Shown piece after piece: positions 23,604-31,834 of a stretch of 64,000 bases of DNA. The notes under the pieces were generated by a model, which saw only the letters and a list, made by a program, of their open reading frames with translations, had not been told where the DNA came from and searched no databases. Each line of letters starts with the position of its first letter. Position 1 is the stretch's first letter. The position numbers and the translations under genes are program-made. This DNA is from Streptomyces sp. NBC_00287 (GTDB lineage: Bacteria; Actinomycetota; Actinomycetes; Streptomycetales; Streptomycetaceae), in contig NZ_CP108053.1 of assembly GCF_036173105.1 (NCBI RefSeq), positions 1,798,001 through 1,862,000 on the forward strand. The letters run 5' to 3'.

Positions 23604-24767
23604 TCAGCCGTTGACGAAGTCCTCGCGGGCCAGCAGACCGGTGTCCGGCTGGTCCGTGAAGACGCCGTCGATGCCGGTGGCGAAGTACGTCTTGTACGCG
23701 CCGAAGACATCGCCGTAGGCGTCCGCGTCGGTGCCCTTGCGGAAGTCCGCGGGCAGGAACGGGTTCTCGTTGCGCAGCGTCCAGGGGTGCAGGACCAGGC
23801 CCACCTTGTGCGCGTCGGCGACCAGGGTGGTCGGCGTGGTGAGCTTGCCGCTCGCGTCCCTCGGGATGATCAGGTCGAGGGTCGGGCCGATGCCCTGGGC
23901 GTAGGAGGCGATCTCGCGCAGCCCGGCCGGCTTGACCAGATCGGCGACGGTACGCGGGTCACCGCTGTCCACGAAGTCGTACGGCCGTGTGCTCGGGCCG
24001 GACAGCAGTACCACCAGCGGGTTGTCGATGAGCTTGTGGAGGCGCTGGATGCTGGTCGGCTCGAACGACTGGACGATGACCGGCGAGTTCCACTTGTGCT
24101 TGCCGTACTTGCGCAGCACCTTGGCGATCCGCTCCTCCAGGCCGAGGCCCAGCTTGCGGAAGTAGGTGGGGTGCTTGAGTTCGGGGTAGATCCAGACCTG
24201 CTTGCCGCGCTTGCGGGTCTGCTCCTCCTGCCACCGCAGCACCTCTTCGAAGGTGGGGATCTCGAAGCGGCCGTTGTACAGGGTGTTGTGCGGGCGGTTG
24301 GCCGGGATGCGCTCGATCGCGCGGAGCGTCTTGAGCTCGGCGAGCGTGAAGTCCTCGGTGAACCAGCCGGTCACGGAGACGCCGTCGAGCAGCTTGGTGG
24401 TCTTGCGGCCGGCGAACTCGGGGTGGTCGGCGACATCGGTGGTGCCGCCGATCTCCGGCTCGTGGCGGCAGACGAGGTGGCCGTCCTTGGTGGGCACCAG
24501 GTCACCGGCCTCGACGATGTCGGCGCCCATGTCGAGGGCGAGCTGGTAGGCGGCGAGCGTGTGCTCGGGGCGGTAGCCGCTGGCACCGCGGTGCCCGATG
24601 ATCGTGGGCTTGGGCAGGCTCTTCACACCACCCGCGTACCCCGCGCCGGCGGCTCTTGCCGTACCGGACAGTCCGAGCACCGCTCCGCCCGCACCCAGCA
24701 CCGCCGCGCCGAGCAGTGCCCGCCGTCCGGTCCCGCGCGCCTGCTCGTCCGACTCCTGCGTTCCCAT
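23604..24767 (-). CDS. glpQ: Secreted glycerophosphodiester phosphodiesterase
   Basis: A 387-residue exported enzyme that splits glycerophosphodiesters to glycerol-3-phosphate and an alcohol, supplying phosphate and glycerol. The N-terminus is a twin-arginine signal (TGRRALLGAAVLGAGGAVLG, cleavage after SGTARA). Catalytic motifs are IIGHRGASGYRPEHT (His of HRG), IVEAGDLVPTKDGHLVCRHE and IYPELKHPTYF. In many relatives the metal-binding acids are spaced Glu-x-Asp; here they read Glu-Ala-Gly-Asp. S. coelicolor glpQ1, which I recall in this genome region, is under phosphate control; I did not identify a PHO box. Confidence 0.9.
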   Translation of the reverse strand: MGTQESDEQARGTGRRALLGAAVLGAGGAVLGLSGTARAAGAGYAGGVKSLPKPTIIGHRGASGYRPEHTLAAYQLALDMGADIVEAGDLVPTKDGHLVCRHEPEIGGTTDVADHPEFAGRKTTKLLDGVSVTGWFTEDFTLAELKTLRAIERIPANRPHNTLYNGRFEIPTFEEVLRWQEEQTRKRGKQVWIYPELKHPTYFRKLGLGLEERIAKVLRKYGKHKWNSPVIVQSFEPTSIQRLHKLIDNPLVVLLSGPSTRPYDFVDSGDPRTVADLVKPAGLREIASYAQGIGPTLDLIIPRDASGKLTTPTTLVADAHKVGLVLHPWTLRNENPFLPADFRKGTDADAYGDVFGAYKTYFATGIDGVFTDQPDTGLLAREDFVNG

Positions 24768-25136
24768 GAGCGGCCTCCTGCCCTCGGCTCTTCAGTGCGG
24801 GCCGATCGTAGGTGCCCGTCCATGACCGGCGGGAGTCCCCGGATCGAACACGCGGGTGACGCCGGATGTCGTGTGGGGACAGAGTTCTGACGGACCGTCG
24901 GCATCGGACGCATGGCGCGGGGTAGGCGTGGGGAGGACGTCCCGACGCGGGTCGGCGCGACGTCCGTCACACCGTTCCGCGCGGGTTTCCGGCAGGCGAC
25001 GGCACAGCACCGCAGGTAAACCTGCGTCAACAGTGCGTAAGACCTCCGTGAACCCGATGTGCGCGACCCCGGGGACCGCGAGTATCGTCCTCACCTGCAC
25101 AGACTTATATCGACCCCCTTGACACCGGAGGGCCCG
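24768..25136. other. 369-base divergent intergenic region
   Basis: Holds the promoters of glpQ (leftward) and plsC (rightward). No convincing small gene, RNA or long palindrome was seen. GGAGGGCCCG at the right end is the plsC ribosome binding site. Confidence 0.5.
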
Positions 25137-25811
25137 TTGTCCCGCTTCGCGCTCATCAAGGCAGTGCTCGGACCGATCATGCGCCTGATGTTCCGCCCAC
25201 AGGTGGAGGGCGCGGAGCACATCCCGGGCGACGGTCCGGTCATCCTGGCCGGCAACCACCTCACGTTCATCGACTCGATGATCCTTCCGCTCGTCTGCGA
25301 CCGGCAGGTCTTCTTCATCGGCAAGGACGAGTACGTCACCGGCAAGGGGTTCAAGGGCCGGCTGATGGCCTGGTTCTTCACCGGCGTCGGCATGATCCCG
25401 GTGGACCGGGACGGCGGCAAGGGCGGGGTCGCGGCGCTGATGACCGGGCGCCGGATCCTGGAGGAGGGCAAGGTCTTCGGCATCTACCCCGAGGGCACGC
25501 GGTCGCCCGATGGGCGGCTGTACCGCGGGCGGACCGGTATCGCGCGGCTGACCCTGATGACAGGGGCGCCGGTGGTGCCGTTCGCGATGATCGGCACGGA
25601 CAAGATTCAGCCGGGGGGTGCGGGGTTTCCCAGGCCTTCGAAGGTGACCGTTCGTTTTGGCGAGGCCATGGAGTTCTCGCGGTACGACGGGATGGGGCGG
25701 GATCGGTATGTGCTGCGGGCGGTGACCGATTCTGTGATGGCTGAGGTCATGCGGTTGTCCGGGCAGGAGTATGTGGACATGTATGCGACGAAGGCGAAGG
25801 AAGCCGCGTAA
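25137..25811 (+). CDS. plsC: 1-acyl-sn-glycerol-3-phosphate acyltransferase
   Basis: A 224-residue PlsC-family enzyme that moves an acyl chain from acyl-ACP or acyl-CoA to lysophosphatidic acid, giving phosphatidic acid at the membrane. The HX4D motif is GNHLTFIDS (about 38-46) and the acyl-acceptor motif is YPEGTRSPDGRLYRG; VPFAMIGTDKI matches block IV. The TTG at 25137 is chosen because GGAGG is 5 bases upstream and the homologous N-terminus begins SRFALIKAVLGP; upstream extension is unlike the family. Confidence 0.9.
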   Translation: MSRFALIKAVLGPIMRLMFRPQVEGAEHIPGDGPVILAGNHLTFIDSMILPLVCDRQVFFIGKDEYVTGKGFKGRLMAWFFTGVGMIPVDRDGGKGGVAALMTGRRILEEGKVFGIYPEGTRSPDGRLYRGRTGIARLTLMTGAPVVPFAMIGTDKIQPGGAGFPRPSKVTVRFGEAMEFSRYDGMGRDRYVLRAVTDSVMAEVMRLSGQEYVDMYATKAKEAA

Positions 25812-25815
25812 GCCC

Positions 25816-26994
25816 CTAACGGGGTGCTTTTCCTCCCGAGGCCGGGAAGCGCAGTACGAACGTCGAGCCCTCGCCGACTTTTGAGTGCAGGTCTATCTGG
25901 CCTCCGTGGGACTCCACGATCTGTCGGACTATCGCCAGGCCCAGGCCCGCGTGGCGGTCTCTGGTGTCGGTCAGTGTTTTTGCCCGCCAGAAGCGGTCGA
26001 AGACCCTTGCCTGGTCATCGGTCTCGATGCCGGGGCCTTCGTCCTGTACCGCTATCCACAGGCTGTCCTCCGTGCGGCCCGTGCTGACCGTGATGCGGGT
26101 GCCGGGCGGGGACAGGCGTACGGCGTTGGAGAGCAGGTTGCCGACGGCTCGGCGCAGGGCGTCGTGGTCGCCGATGACCGTGAGGCCCGGTGCCAGCCTG
26201 CGCTGAAGGGTCAGGCCGCGTTCCGCCGCCAGCGGGGCGAACTCCTCGCACGCCTCGGTGGCCGCCGTCGCGAGGTCGACATCCGCGTCGGCGAGGGCGG
26301 GCGCGCTGCGGCGGGCCGTGGCGAGCAGGTCCTCGACGAGACGCGTCATCCGGGTGGTCGCACGGTCGACGCTGCGGGCGGCGGTGCGAAGCTCCTCCTC
26401 GTCGGACTCCTCGGCGGTCAGAACGGCGTCCAGGTTGGCGCGGATGATGGCGAGCGGGCTGCGCAGTTCGTGGGAGGCGTCGTCGATGAGCTGGCGCTGG
26501 GCGCGGAACGCCTCGTCGAGGCGGTCGAGCATGGAGTCCACGGTGTCGGCGAGGTCGCGCAGCTCGTCCTTGGGGCCCTGCAGATGGATGCGCTGGGAGA
26601 GGTCCGTGGCCTGGATCTCCGCGGCGGTGCGGGAGATGGCGCGTACGGGACGTAGTACGCGGCCGGAGAGGATCCAGCCCAGGGCGAGGCTGGCGACGGC
26701 CAGGCCGCCGAGTACGGCGAAGGAGAAGCGGCGCAGGTTGGCGAGGGTCTCGTAGTTGACGGCGGCCTCGACGTCCTCGACCTTCACGCCCTCGATCTCA
26801 CCGACGTACACGTCACCCACGTACTTCGACGCCGTGAACTGCTTGGTGACGGGGGCCGCCTCGCCGCTGCGTTCCACGGCGACGTAGGTGCCGGCGAGGA
26901 CGAGCGCGGTGAGCAGGAAGAGGAGGCCGGAGTAGAGGACGGTGAGGCGGAAGCGGATGGTGTGGGTGAAGGCGGGCAGACGGGGCCGTTTCAC
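25816..26994 (-). CDS. Sensor histidine kinase
   Basis: A 392-residue membrane kinase. Two transmembrane helices (about 15-40 and 89-110) bracket a short outside loop of about 48 residues. A HAMP segment follows (VLRPVRAISRTAAEIQ), then the phospho-acceptor box DDASHELRSPLAIIRANLD with His175. ATP-binding boxes are N (NLLSNAVRLSPPGT), G1 (VQDEGPGI) and G2 (HAGLGLAIVRQIVESHGG). The GTG start overlaps the stop of the response regulator by 4 bases (GTGA). It is the last gene of the seven-gene operon headed by the secreted peptide and moxR, so it may sense envelope damage. Confidence 0.93.
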   Translation of the reverse strand: MKRPRLPAFTHTIRFRLTVLYSGLLFLLTALVLAGTYVAVERSGEAAPVTKQFTASKYVGDVYVGEIEGVKVEDVEAAVNYETLANLRRFSFAVLGGLAVASLALGWILSGRVLRPVRAISRTAAEIQATDLSQRIHLQGPKDELRDLADTVDSMLDRLDEAFRAQRQLIDDASHELRSPLAIIRANLDAVLTAEESDEEELRTAARSVDRATTRMTRLVEDLLATARRSAPALADADVDLATAATEACEEFAPLAAERGLTLQRRLAPGLTVIGDHDALRRAVGNLLSNAVRLSPPGTRITVSTGRTEDSLWIAVQDEGPGIETDDQARVFDRFWRAKTLTDTRDRHAGLGLAIVRQIVESHGGQIDLHSKVGEGSTFVLRFPASGGKAPR

Positions 26995-27659
26995 GGGGAC
27001 TCCTTGAGCCGGTAGCCCTGCCGTATCACCGTCTCGATGAGCGGTTCCTCGTCGCCGGTGATCTTGCGGCGGAGGGAGCCGACCGTGACGCGCACGGTGT
27101 TGGTGAACGGGTCGGCGTACTCGTCCCACACGTGTTCCAGGAGCTCCTCGGCCGGTACCACACGTCCGGGGCGGGTCATCAGGTAGTGCAGGACGGCGAA
27201 CTCCTTGGGGGTGAGGGCGAGCCTGCGGTCTCCGCGGTGGGCCTCGAAGCGGGCGGTGTCGAGGCGGAGTTCGCCGACCTCGACGACCGCGGTGCCGCCG
27301 TCCTCGCGGCGCAGCAACGCCCTGATGCGGGCGAGGAGTTCGGGCAGGGCGAAGGGTTTGACGAGGTAGTCGTCGGCGCCCTCGTCCAGACCGCGGACCC
27401 GGTCGGCGAGGCGGTCCCGGGCGGTGAGCATCAGGATGCGCGGCCCGCCGGGGGTGGCGCGGACGGCTCTGCACACCGAGAATCCGTCGCGGTCGGGGAG
27501 GTTGAGGTCCAGCAGGACGAGGTCGTAGTCATTGACGGTGAGCTTCTCGGTCGCGGTGTCGGCGTCCGGGGCGACGTCGACGGCGTAACCGGCTCTCTTC
27601 AGGCCCACCTTGAGGGCGACGACCAGGTCTTCCTCGTCCTCGACCACAAGCAGTCGCAT
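26991..27659 (-). CDS. OmpR-family response regulator
   Basis: A 222-residue regulator. The receiver domain (1-118) has the acidic pair EDEED, phospho-acceptor Asp51 in LVLLDLNLPD, a LTARD switch region and LVKPFAL. The winged-helix DNA-binding domain (about 130-220) has LTPKEFAVLHYLM and VRVTVGSLRRKI. It pairs with the kinase gene that overlaps it. It starts 13 bases after the protease gene, so protease, regulator and kinase are co-transcribed. Confidence 0.94.
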   Translation of the reverse strand: MRLLVVEDEEDLVVALKVGLKRAGYAVDVAPDADTATEKLTVNDYDLVLLDLNLPDRDGFSVCRAVRATPGGPRILMLTARDRLADRVRGLDEGADDYLVKPFALPELLARIRALLRREDGGTAVVEVGELRLDTARFEAHRGDRRLALTPKEFAVLHYLMTRPGRVVPAEELLEHVWDEYADPFTNTVRVTVGSLRRKITGDEEPLIETVIRQGYRLKESP

Positions 27660-27672
27660 GTCCGTCAGCTCC

Positions 27673-28755
27673 TCAGCCTCCGTCGATGATGGTCCGGGCG
27701 GCGGCCTCGGCGTCGGTCACGGGGATGGCAAAGCCGATGCCGATGGAGCCGGCCCTCTGCTGGTCCAACGTCGCGATGGCTGTGTTGATGCCGATGACTC
27801 GTCCTTCGGCGTCGACGAGGGGGCCGCCGGAGTTGCCGGGGTTGATCGAGGCGTCGGTCTGGAGCGCGCGGCGCTGTCCGGCGCCGGTGCCCTCGCCCAG
27901 GGTGACCGAGCGGTCGAGGGCGCTGACTATGCCGGAGGTGACGGTGCCGGTGAGACCGAGGGGGGAGCCGATGGCGAGCACGGTGTCGCCCACGGCGGGG
28001 CGGGCGCCGGTCGCCAGGCGGGCCGCGCGCAGTCCGCGGGAGGTTTCCGGCTCCAGTACGGCGACGTCGTGCTCGGGGTCGTCGCCGACCACCTCGGCGC
28101 TGAGCCGACGGCCGTCCTGCAACTCGACGAAGACGCGTGAACTTCCGTCCACGACATGGGCGTTGGTGAGAATGCGGCCACGCTCGTCGAAGACGAACCC
28201 TGAGCCCTGTCCGGTCGCGGTCTCCACGGAGACGACGCTGGGGAGCACACGTGCGGCTACGGCTTCCAGGTCGCCGGGGGCAGAGGCCTGTGCCGGGGCG
28301 GCGGGGTCTTGGTCACCGAGCGCGCCGGCGGCATAACCGGCGGCTCCGCCCGCTAGGACGGTGGCGAGAAGTAGGGCGGTGAGGGGGCGGGGGGTGCGGG
28401 CGGTGTGCGCTGGGGGCAGGGGTTTGGGTGCGGTGTCGTGGGAGATTGCGGGGAGTGCGGGCGGTGTGGGGTCGGGCGGCGGGCCGGGCAGGAACGCGGG
28501 GCCGCGAGGGGTGCCGAGGCCTGGGGGTGTGCCCGGGGTGGGTGCGCTCGCCCGTGCTTGCGGGGTGCCGCCCTTGTGTGGGTCGGGAGCCTCCCCAGCG
28601 GCACGACTGCCCGCGGCTTGGGGCGGGAGCGCGGCTTGCGCGGAGGCGGTGCCGCCGCCCGCGCCGCCGCCTGGGGCGGGGGCGGCCCCGCCCGCGCCCG
28701 TGGCTTGGGGTGGCGTGCCCGCCGTTTGCGTTGTGGAGTCGTCGGAGTTGGTCAT
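27673..28755 (-). CDS. HtrA/DegP-like trypsin-fold serine protease, no PDZ
   Basis: A 360-residue membrane-anchored protease. Residues 1-125 are a Pro/Gly/Ala/Thr-rich cytoplasmic stretch, then one transmembrane helix (about 128-148, LTALLLATVLAGGAAGYAAG). The protease domain carries the triad His in TNAHVVDG, Asp in EHDVAVLE and Ser in INPGNSGGPLVD. DegP and HtrA usually add one or two PDZ domains; here the protein stops right after the catalytic domain. It probably degrades misfolded proteins outside the membrane. It lies between the VWA gene (21 bases) and the response regulator (13 bases). A fragment resembling repeat family 1 lies within its low-complexity part. Confidence 0.9.
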   Translation of the reverse strand: MTNSDDSTTQTAGTPPQATGAGGAAPAPGGGAGGGTASAQAALPPQAAGSRAAGEAPDPHKGGTPQARASAPTPGTPPGLGTPRGPAFLPGPPPDPTPPALPAISHDTAPKPLPPAHTARTPRPLTALLLATVLAGGAAGYAAGALGDQDPAAPAQASAPGDLEAVAARVLPSVVSVETATGQGSGFVFDERGRILTNAHVVDGSSRVFVELQDGRRLSAEVVGDDPEHDVAVLEPETSRGLRAARLATGARPAVGDTVLAIGSPLGLTGTVTSGIVSALDRSVTLGEGTGAGQRRALQTDASINPGNSGGPLVDAEGRVIGINTAIATLDQQRAGSIGIGFAIPVTDAEAAARTIIDGG

Positions 28756-28776
28756 GTGCAGCGCTCCTTGGGGGCG

Positions 28777-29727
28777 TCAGGGCAGGCGGGAGAACCACAA
28801 CAGGGACGTCGCCGCGGCGAGCAGGGCCGTGGCCAAGCCCGCTGCGATGAACCACTGCCACACCTCGCGTTCCTCCGTGCGGTGGCCGACGGAGCTGCCT
28901 ATGTCCTCGTATACGGACTGGAGTTCCTCTCCCGACGCGGCCTCGTGGAAGTCGCCGCCGGTGCGGGTGGCCAGGTCTTCCAGGGCGGGGCCGTCGACGG
29001 GGACGCGGAGGATGTCGCCGGACGCCGTTTCGATGACGCCGTCCTCCGTGCCGTAGGCGATCGTGGAGACCGGGATGCGGTCCGCGGCCACCTGCTCGGC
29101 CGCCGACTCCACCGACCGTCCGACCGTGTTGGCACCGTCGGACAGGAGCACGACATGGGCGGGCGGTGGCTCTGTCTCAGCCTGTCGGTCCAGCGTGCGG
29201 ATCGCGTCGCGCGCCGCCATGACCGCCTCGCCGATCGCCGTGCCCTGGCCCGGGGTGAGCTGGTCGACGGCCCGGCTGAACAGCGTCCGGTCGGTGGTCG
29301 GCGGCACCGCGACCGACGCGCTGCCGCTGAAGGGCACGAGCCCGACGTTGAACCGCTCCGGCAGCCGCTCCACGAAGGTCAGCGCGGCCCGCTTGGCCGC
29401 CTCGAACCGCGTCGGCCTGACATCCGTGGCCTCCATCGAGCCCGAGACGTCGAAGGCCACGATGATCGTGGCCCGTTCACGCGGCACCTGTACGTCCGCG
29501 GTGGGCCGGGCGAACCCCACGACCAGCAGCGCGAGCATGGCGCAGAAGGCTCCCGCGGGCACGTGCCGGCGCCAGCCCGGCCGCCTCGGCGCGACCTTGT
29601 CCAGCAGCTCCAGGTTGGTGAAGCGGACGGCGTACCGGCCGCGTCGGCGCTGCATCACGACGTAGACGGCGATCAGCGCCGCCAGCGGCACCAGAAGCAG
29701 CAGCCAGCCCGGTGAACGCACGCTCAT
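28777..29727 (-). CDS. VWA-domain membrane protein (BatA-like)
   Basis: A 316-residue protein. Two N-terminal helices (about 7-25 and 57-73) and one C-terminal helix (about 293-312) enclose a von Willebrand A domain (about 85-285). The metal-ion site is DVSGSM with supporting TPGQGTAIGEA and LLSDGANT. Such proteins work with MoxR ATPases as adaptors or chaperones for metal or protein assembly at the membrane. ATG at 29727 has GAGGGGG upstream; an ATG 7 codons earlier is possible. It starts 10 bases after the DUF58 gene. Confidence 0.88.
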   Translation of the reverse strand: MSVRSPGWLLLLVPLAALIAVYVVMQRRRGRYAVRFTNLELLDKVAPRRPGWRRHVPAGAFCAMLALLVVGFARPTADVQVPRERATIIVAFDVSGSMEATDVRPTRFEAAKRAALTFVERLPERFNVGLVPFSGSASVAVPPTTDRTLFSRAVDQLTPGQGTAIGEAVMAARDAIRTLDRQAETEPPPAHVVLLSDGANTVGRSVESAAEQVAADRIPVSTIAYGTEDGVIETASGDILRVPVDGPALEDLATRTGGDFHEAASGEELQSVYEDIGSSVGHRTEEREVWQWFIAAGLATALLAAATSLLWFSRLP

Positions 29728-29737
29728 CGCATCCCCC

Positions 29738-30646
29738 TCATGCGGCACCGCCTCCCGCCCGGCGCCGCTGGTCCTCGACGTAGCGCACGACGTCCCGCAC
29801 CCAGTCCCGGTCGGTACGCAGCCTGAGATGCGCGGCGCCCGCGCGGCGGATCGTCTGTTTGATCAGCGCCCGCTGTTCCAGGGCGGCTTCGGCGTAGCGC
29901 TCCCGCAGTTTCCGCGCGTAGGTGGGGATTTCGCGCCGCCGTCCCGTCTCGGGGTCGACGACGGTCAGCAACCCGACCGGAGGCAGCTCCAGTTCGCGCG
30001 GATCGACGATCTCGACCGCGAGGACCTGGTGGCGCCGGGCCACTGTACGCAGGGGTTGTTCCCAGCCCGTCTCCAGGAAGTCGGAGACGACCGCCACCAG
30101 CCCGCGCGCGGGCAGCGCCCGCAGGGCGTGCAGCGCGTCGGCGAGGGTGGTCTCGGGTGCGCCCGGCTCCACGCGCGGGCGGTCCAGGGCGGCGCGCAGG
30201 ATAGTGAGCAGATGTCCTCGGCCGGTGCGGGGCGGGATGCGCCGTACGCCGTGCGGCCCGGTGAGCTGTACGCCGAGCCGGTTCCCGGCCCGTTCCGTGA
30301 GGAAGGCGACGGCCGCCGCCGCGCCGACCGCGAGGTCCCGCTTCTCCATCCGCGCCGTGCCGAAGTCCATGCTGGCGGAGGCGTCGAGGACGATCCAGGT
30401 GGTGAGTTCGCGGTCGGCGAGGGTGAGGCGCACATGCGGGACGGTGGTGCGGGCGGTGGCGTTCCAGTCCATCCGGCGTACGTCGTCGCCGATGACGTAG
30501 GGACGGCTCTCCGCGACCTCGCTGCCGGGGCCCGGAAGCAGGGACGGGTGGTCGCCCTGGAGCTGCCCGTCGGGGCGGCGGGTGAAGAGCAACTCAAGGT
30601 GTTTCAGGGCCTGTTCGGGGGTGAGTTCGCGCAGCGACGTGCTCAT
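29738..30646 (-). CDS. DUF58-domain protein of the MoxR system
   Basis: A 302-residue protein with the DUF58 core RPYVIGDDVRRMDWNATART followed by a degenerate VWA-like fold: WIVLDASASMDFG and VAVVSDF. DUF58 proteins are constant partners of MoxR ATPases; their biochemical role is not established. No transmembrane helix is seen, so it is probably cytoplasmic. Its ATG overlaps the moxR stop by 4 bases (ATGA), which predicts matched translation of the two proteins. Confidence 0.88.
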   Translation of the reverse strand: MSTSLRELTPEQALKHLELLFTRRPDGQLQGDHPSLLPGPGSEVAESRPYVIGDDVRRMDWNATARTTVPHVRLTLADRELTTWIVLDASASMDFGTARMEKRDLAVGAAAAVAFLTERAGNRLGVQLTGPHGVRRIPPRTGRGHLLTILRAALDRPRVEPGAPETTLADALHALRALPARGLVAVVSDFLETGWEQPLRTVARRHQVLAVEIVDPRELELPPVGLLTVVDPETGRRREIPTYARKLRERYAEAALEQRALIKQTIRRAGAAHLRLRTDRDWVRDVVRYVEDQRRRAGGGAA

Positions 30647-31629
30647 GCGGCGGCCCCCTCCGTGGCCTGGCGTGGGCTGATCCGGGGCTGTGGGACCGCC
30701 GCGAGCACCTCGCCGACGATCTCGGCCGGTGCGACTCCGTCGGCGAGCGCGTCGAAGGAGAGGACCAACCGGTGGGCGACGACCTCGTGGGCCAGGTCGC
30801 CGATGTCCTCGGGGAGGACGTAGCCCCGTCCGCGCAGCAGCGCCAGCGCACGGCCGGCGGCGACCAGGCCGAGCGTGGCGCGCGGTCCGGCGCCGTGCGC
30901 CAACCGGCGCTCGGGGCCCGCGAGTTCGCGGGTCGCGCAGACCAGTCGTACGGCGTACTCGGCGAGCGCGTGGTGCACGAACACCTCGTCGGCGGCTCGC
31001 TGGAGGGCGACGACCCGTTCGGGGGTCAGGATGCGGCGCGGGCTGGGCGGGTCGACGCTCATCCGGTAGAGGATGGCGAGTTCCTCCAGCTCGCTGGGCG
31101 CGGGCACCTCCACCTTGAGCAGAAAGCGGTCGCGCTGGGCCTCGGGGAGCCGGTAGACGCCCTCGGACTCGATGGGGTTCTGGGTGGCGAGGACGAGGAA
31201 CGGCTCCGGTACGGGGAGGGTCGTGCCGCCGATGGAGACCTGGTGCTCGCCCATCACTTCCAGCAGCGCGGACTGCACCTTGGCGGGGGCGCGGTTGATC
31301 TCGTCGGCGAGGACGACATTGGCGATCACGGGGCCCGGTTCGATGTCGAACGTCTCCTGCGAGGGCCGGTAGATCCGGGTGCCGGTGATGTCGGAGGGGA
31401 CGAGGTCGGGGGTGAACTGAAGCCGGGCGAAGTCTCCGCCGACGACGTGCGCGAGCGTTTTGGCGGCGAGCGTCTTGGCCACGCCGGGCACGCCTTCGAG
31501 GAGGCAGTGGCCGCGGGCCAGGACCGCGGTGAACATGCGTTCCACCATGCGGTCCTGGCCGACGATCACCCGTTTCACCTCGAAGAGGGCGTCTTCCAGG
31601 AGCTTGGCGTCCGGGTGTGCGGCGGTCAC
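30643..31629 (-). CDS. MoxR-family AAA+ ATPase
   Basis: A 328-residue ATPase with Walker A LLEGVPGVAKT, Walker B VVLADEINRAPAKVQSALLEVM, sensor 1 VLATQNPIE and the EGVYRLPEAQRDRFLLKV arginine-finger region. MoxR proteins drive chaperone-like maturation of partner proteins together with DUF58 and VWA proteins, both encoded next. The GTG at 31629 overlaps the stop of the small secreted gene by 4 bases (GTGA) and is chosen for that coupling and for the family N-terminus. Confidence 0.9.
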   Translation of the reverse strand: MTAAHPDAKLLEDALFEVKRVIVGQDRMVERMFTAVLARGHCLLEGVPGVAKTLAAKTLAHVVGGDFARLQFTPDLVPSDITGTRIYRPSQETFDIEPGPVIANVVLADEINRAPAKVQSALLEVMGEHQVSIGGTTLPVPEPFLVLATQNPIESEGVYRLPEAQRDRFLLKVEVPAPSELEELAILYRMSVDPPSPRRILTPERVVALQRAADEVFVHHALAEYAVRLVCATRELAGPERRLAHGAGPRATLGLVAAGRALALLRGRGYVLPEDIGDLAHEVVAHRLVLSFDALADGVAPAEIVGEVLAAVPQPRISPRQATEGAAA

Positions 31630-31799
31630 AGTGCGGGGCCGCCGCTCTCGGGACACTCCGCCTTCTCCGTGACGACGAACCTGATCTGTTCGCGGGGTTC
31701 TTTCTCGCCGTCGGCGGCCAGCGCGGTGCTGCCTCCGGTGAGGGCTGTGGCGCAGAGGGCGGCGACGGTGACTATCAGCTTTCGTGTGCGTCGAGTCAT
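31626..31799 (-). CDS. Small secreted protein coupled to moxR, 57 aa
   Basis: The frame begins MTRRTRKLIV, a short basic start, continues with a hydrophobic core (TVAALCATALTGGS) and a likely cleavage after TALA, leaving about 28 mature residues (ADGEKEPREQIRFVVTEKAE and CPESGGPAL). The mature part is charged and has one Cys. Its TGA overlaps the moxR GTG, so it is the first gene of the MoxR operon. No family is recognised. The ribosome binding site is weak. The MFS gene upstream ends only 35 bases before it, so read-through from there is possible. Confidence 0.6.
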   Translation of the reverse strand: MTRRTRKLIVTVAALCATALTGGSTALAADGEKEPREQIRFVVTEKAECPESGGPAL

Positions 31800-31834
31800 G
31801 GCGCCCAGACCATCAGGTCGGGGCGAAAAGGGGC

